From contig NZ_FOYL01000008.1 in the NCBI RefSeq assembly GCF_900115955.1, forward strand, positions 62,001 to 126,000: a DNA stretch of 64,000 nucleotides, written 5' to 3'. The translations under genes and the position numbers were made by a program. This stretch comes from Lentzea waywayandensis. Lineage in GTDB: Bacteria; Actinomycetota; Actinomycetes; Mycobacteriales; Pseudonocardiaceae. The stretch's first letter is position 1. Every line of letters starts with the position of its first letter. Below, one piece after another: positions 62,709 through 64,000 of the stretch. The notes under the pieces were generated by a model. That model ran no database searches. It was not told the DNA's origin and was given only the letters and a program-made list of their open reading frames with translations.

Positions 62709-63083
62709 TCACAACCTCAACACGCACAGGGAACTGAGCAAGTCACGACCGCCTCTGGGTGGCGGCCGTTCGGGAGTTCGTGGCCACGCCGCGGACGCCA
62801 GGAGGTGACCCGTGGTCGGGCGCGTCGTGCGCAGCAGCAACCACGCGAGCAGGAGCAGTGATACGACGGCGCAGAGCACGGCAACGCACAGGTGCAACAT
62901 CTCGTGCGTCGGCTGCGGTACCGGATCCTCGGAAGGCGGAGCGTGGTGCGCGCTCGCGGACATGGACCCGTGCGCGAGCGACATGTCGTTGCTCACGTTG
63001 ACGTGGTGCATCCCGATGACGCCGAGGAACAGCGCGCACAGCAGGATCCACTGGATCGTCCTGCTGCGCGTGCCCGGAGCCAT
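62709..63083 (-). CDS. DUF6153-like small membrane protein
   Basis: The protein has 124 aa with two hydrophobic helices and a His-rich loop between (HHVNVSNDMSLAHGS), as in small DUF6153 proteins. ATG 63083 is used because the operator at 63086-63102 would otherwise be coding. It is probably copper-responsive. Confidence 0.75.
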   Translation of the reverse strand: MAPGTRSRTIQWILLCALFLGVIGMHHVNVSNDMSLAHGSMSASAHHAPPSEDPVPQPTHEMLHLCVAVLCAVVSLLLLAWLLLRTTRPTTGHLLASAAWPRTPERPPPRGGRDLLSSLCVLRL

Positions 63084-63085
63084 GT

Positions 63086-63102
63086 AACTACCGTACCTAG
63101 TA
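63086..63102. promoter_or_regulatory. TACTA-N7-TAGTA operator F (DUF6153-like gene)
   Basis: AACTACCGTACCTAGTA abuts the ATG of the DUF6153-like gene. One half-site base differs from the others. Confidence 0.7.
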
Positions 63103-63206
63103 GGTTGCATCACTGCTTTGTACGGGTTGCCGCTCCAGTTGGTTCAACAGCGGCAGGAAGACTGCGGCCATCAGCAACACCCGGTCACGAGCGACAGCGC
63201 GGCGAC

Positions 63207-63225
63207 CTACTAGGAGAGATAGTAG
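63207..63225. promoter_or_regulatory. TACTA-N7-TAGTA operator G
   Basis: CTACTAGGAGAGATAGTAG lies between the divergent DUF6153-like and NlpC/P60 genes. Confidence 0.72.
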
Positions 63226-63302
63226 ACAATCTCGTGACGTTGCCGTAATTTGCGCCAAGGCATCGGGGGAGGCCTGTTCCCGACTACGGAGGTATGCGCG
63301 AC

Positions 63303-64000
63303 GTGACGTCGCAACGATTCAAGCGCGGCACACGAGGTGCACTGGCGGCTGCGGCGGTTCTGGCGGTGGTCGGCAACACATCGGGCGCGGCAGGAGCTCA
63401 GCCCGCAGGCGACCCGGTCAAGCAGTACGAGGAGCTGAGCGGGCAGGCGGAGAAGCTCAACGACGACGTGCTCAAGGCCCAGGAGAACCTCGACGCCAAG
63501 AAGGCTGAGCTGACCAAGGCCGGCGCGGACCTGAACCAGGCCAAGCAGGCCGAGGGGCAGCTGCGCGGTCAGGTCGATGTGCTCACGGAGGTCACCTTCC
63601 AGGGTGCACGGTTCAACGGGCTCTCGGCGCTGCTCGTCAGCGACTCCCAGCAGGACTTCCTCAACCGCATGTCCGCGCTCGAAGTGCTGGCGGCCGACAA
63701 CGCGGAGTCGATGGACAAGCTGTCCGCCGCGGTGGCGCAGGCGACCGACGCTCAGCAGCGTGCTGAGAAAGCGGCCAACGAGGCGGCGGCGGTCGCGGAC
63801 GACCTCAAGAAGCGCAAGTCCGACCTGGACGGCCGGATCGTTGAGCTCCGCAAGGCCGTGAACAACCTCAGTTCGACCCAGAAGGCCGGGCTCGGGTTCG
63901 GTCAGGTGAAGGACACCGGCACATACCTGGGGCCTCCCGGTGCGGCCAACACGGCTCTGCAGGCGGCCCTGTCGAAGCGGGGCTCGCAGTACCAGTGGGG
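63303..64000 (+). CDS. NlpC/P60 endopeptidase, N-terminal part (cut by window end)
   Basis: A signal peptide (GALAAAAVLAVVGNTSGAA) is followed by a long coiled-coil region (EKLNDDVLKAQENLDAKKAEL and later) and the start of the NlpC/P60 domain (LSKRGSQYQWG) at the window edge. The layout matches RipA-like cell-wall hydrolases. GTG 63303 has a GGAGG 10 nt upstream; ATG 63294 is too near that site. The catalytic Cys lies beyond the window. Confidence 0.87.
   Translation, partial: MTSQRFKRGTRGALAAAAVLAVVGNTSGAAGAQPAGDPVKQYEELSGQAEKLNDDVLKAQENLDAKKAELTKAGADLNQAKQAEGQLRGQVDVLTEVTFQGARFNGLSALLVSDSQQDFLNRMSALEVLAADNAESMDKLSAAVAQATDAQQRAEKAANEAAAVADDLKKRKSDLDGRIVELRKAVNNLSSTQKAGLGFGQVKDTGTYLGPPGAANTALQAALSKRGSQYQW

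Noticed and set aside
1-64000. CRISPR arrays, tRNA and rRNA genes
   Set aside because: No regularly spaced repeats and no cloverleaf or rRNA-like sequence was seen by eye.

Overview
The window is high-GC DNA with frequent GTG starts, overlapping start/stop codons and several apparently leaderless promoters. Together with the gene content (MmpL/MprAB-like set, DUF3152 protease, CsoR, DUF305, FtsW-type proteins, Ser/Thr kinases) this points to a filamentous actinobacterium, probably of the Pseudonocardiaceae type. The taxon is inferred from style and content, not from a marker gene.

Positions 1-23775 are one co-oriented minus-strand block of fourteen genes that mostly overlap or nearly touch. 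Reading in the direction of transcription: an FtsW/RodA-penicillin-binding-protein fusion; a membrane Ser/Thr kinase; a small tail-anchored protein; a zinc-ribbon GTPase; a protein resembling GTPase-associated protein 1; a two-TM coiled-coil protein and a one-TM protein with a MotB/ZorB-like helix; a 202-aa unknown; a STAND NTPase; a kinase fused to TIR-like and GUN4-like domains; an SPFH protein; a short Hsp70; a protein with FN3-like repeats; and two further zinc-ribbon GTPases, the last cut by the window edge. It looks like a membrane-centred, GTPase- and kinase-controlled signalling or conflict system joined to a cell-wall synthase. It is the best candidate here for an under-described system.

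Positions 24.4-30.8 kb hold a MerR regulator with a divergent NTF2-like gene, a DUF3885 gene, a response regulator whose histidine kinase survives only as a frameshifted tail, and a copper-monooxygenase/DoxX-Rieske pair with a decayed duplicate between them. An MMPL transporter and an MprAB-like two-component system follow (31-35.4 kb). Positions 35.4-45.5 kb are an accessory region: a nucleoside-phosphorylase-domain protein beside a TIR-macro fusion, a GNAT acetyltransferase, an HTH-glycosyltransferase pair, a cyclase-like protein, an IS-truncated gene, an AfsR-type remnant, and an intact plus a broken I36-type inhibitor.

Positions 46-64 kb are a stress, copper and envelope region: two paralogous BlaI/M56 pairs, an MFS pump with TetR, a second TetR with a clear operator, a CsoR-CopZ-CopA operon with copper boxes, a multicopper oxidase, a DUF3152 protease, a transglycosylase, a DUF305 lipoprotein and the start of an NlpC/P60 hydrolase. 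Seven near-identical TACTA-N7-TAGTA palindromes sit at the promoters of this last group, next to one BlaI/M56 pair. They suggest a local BlaI regulon linking copper handling and envelope remodelling.
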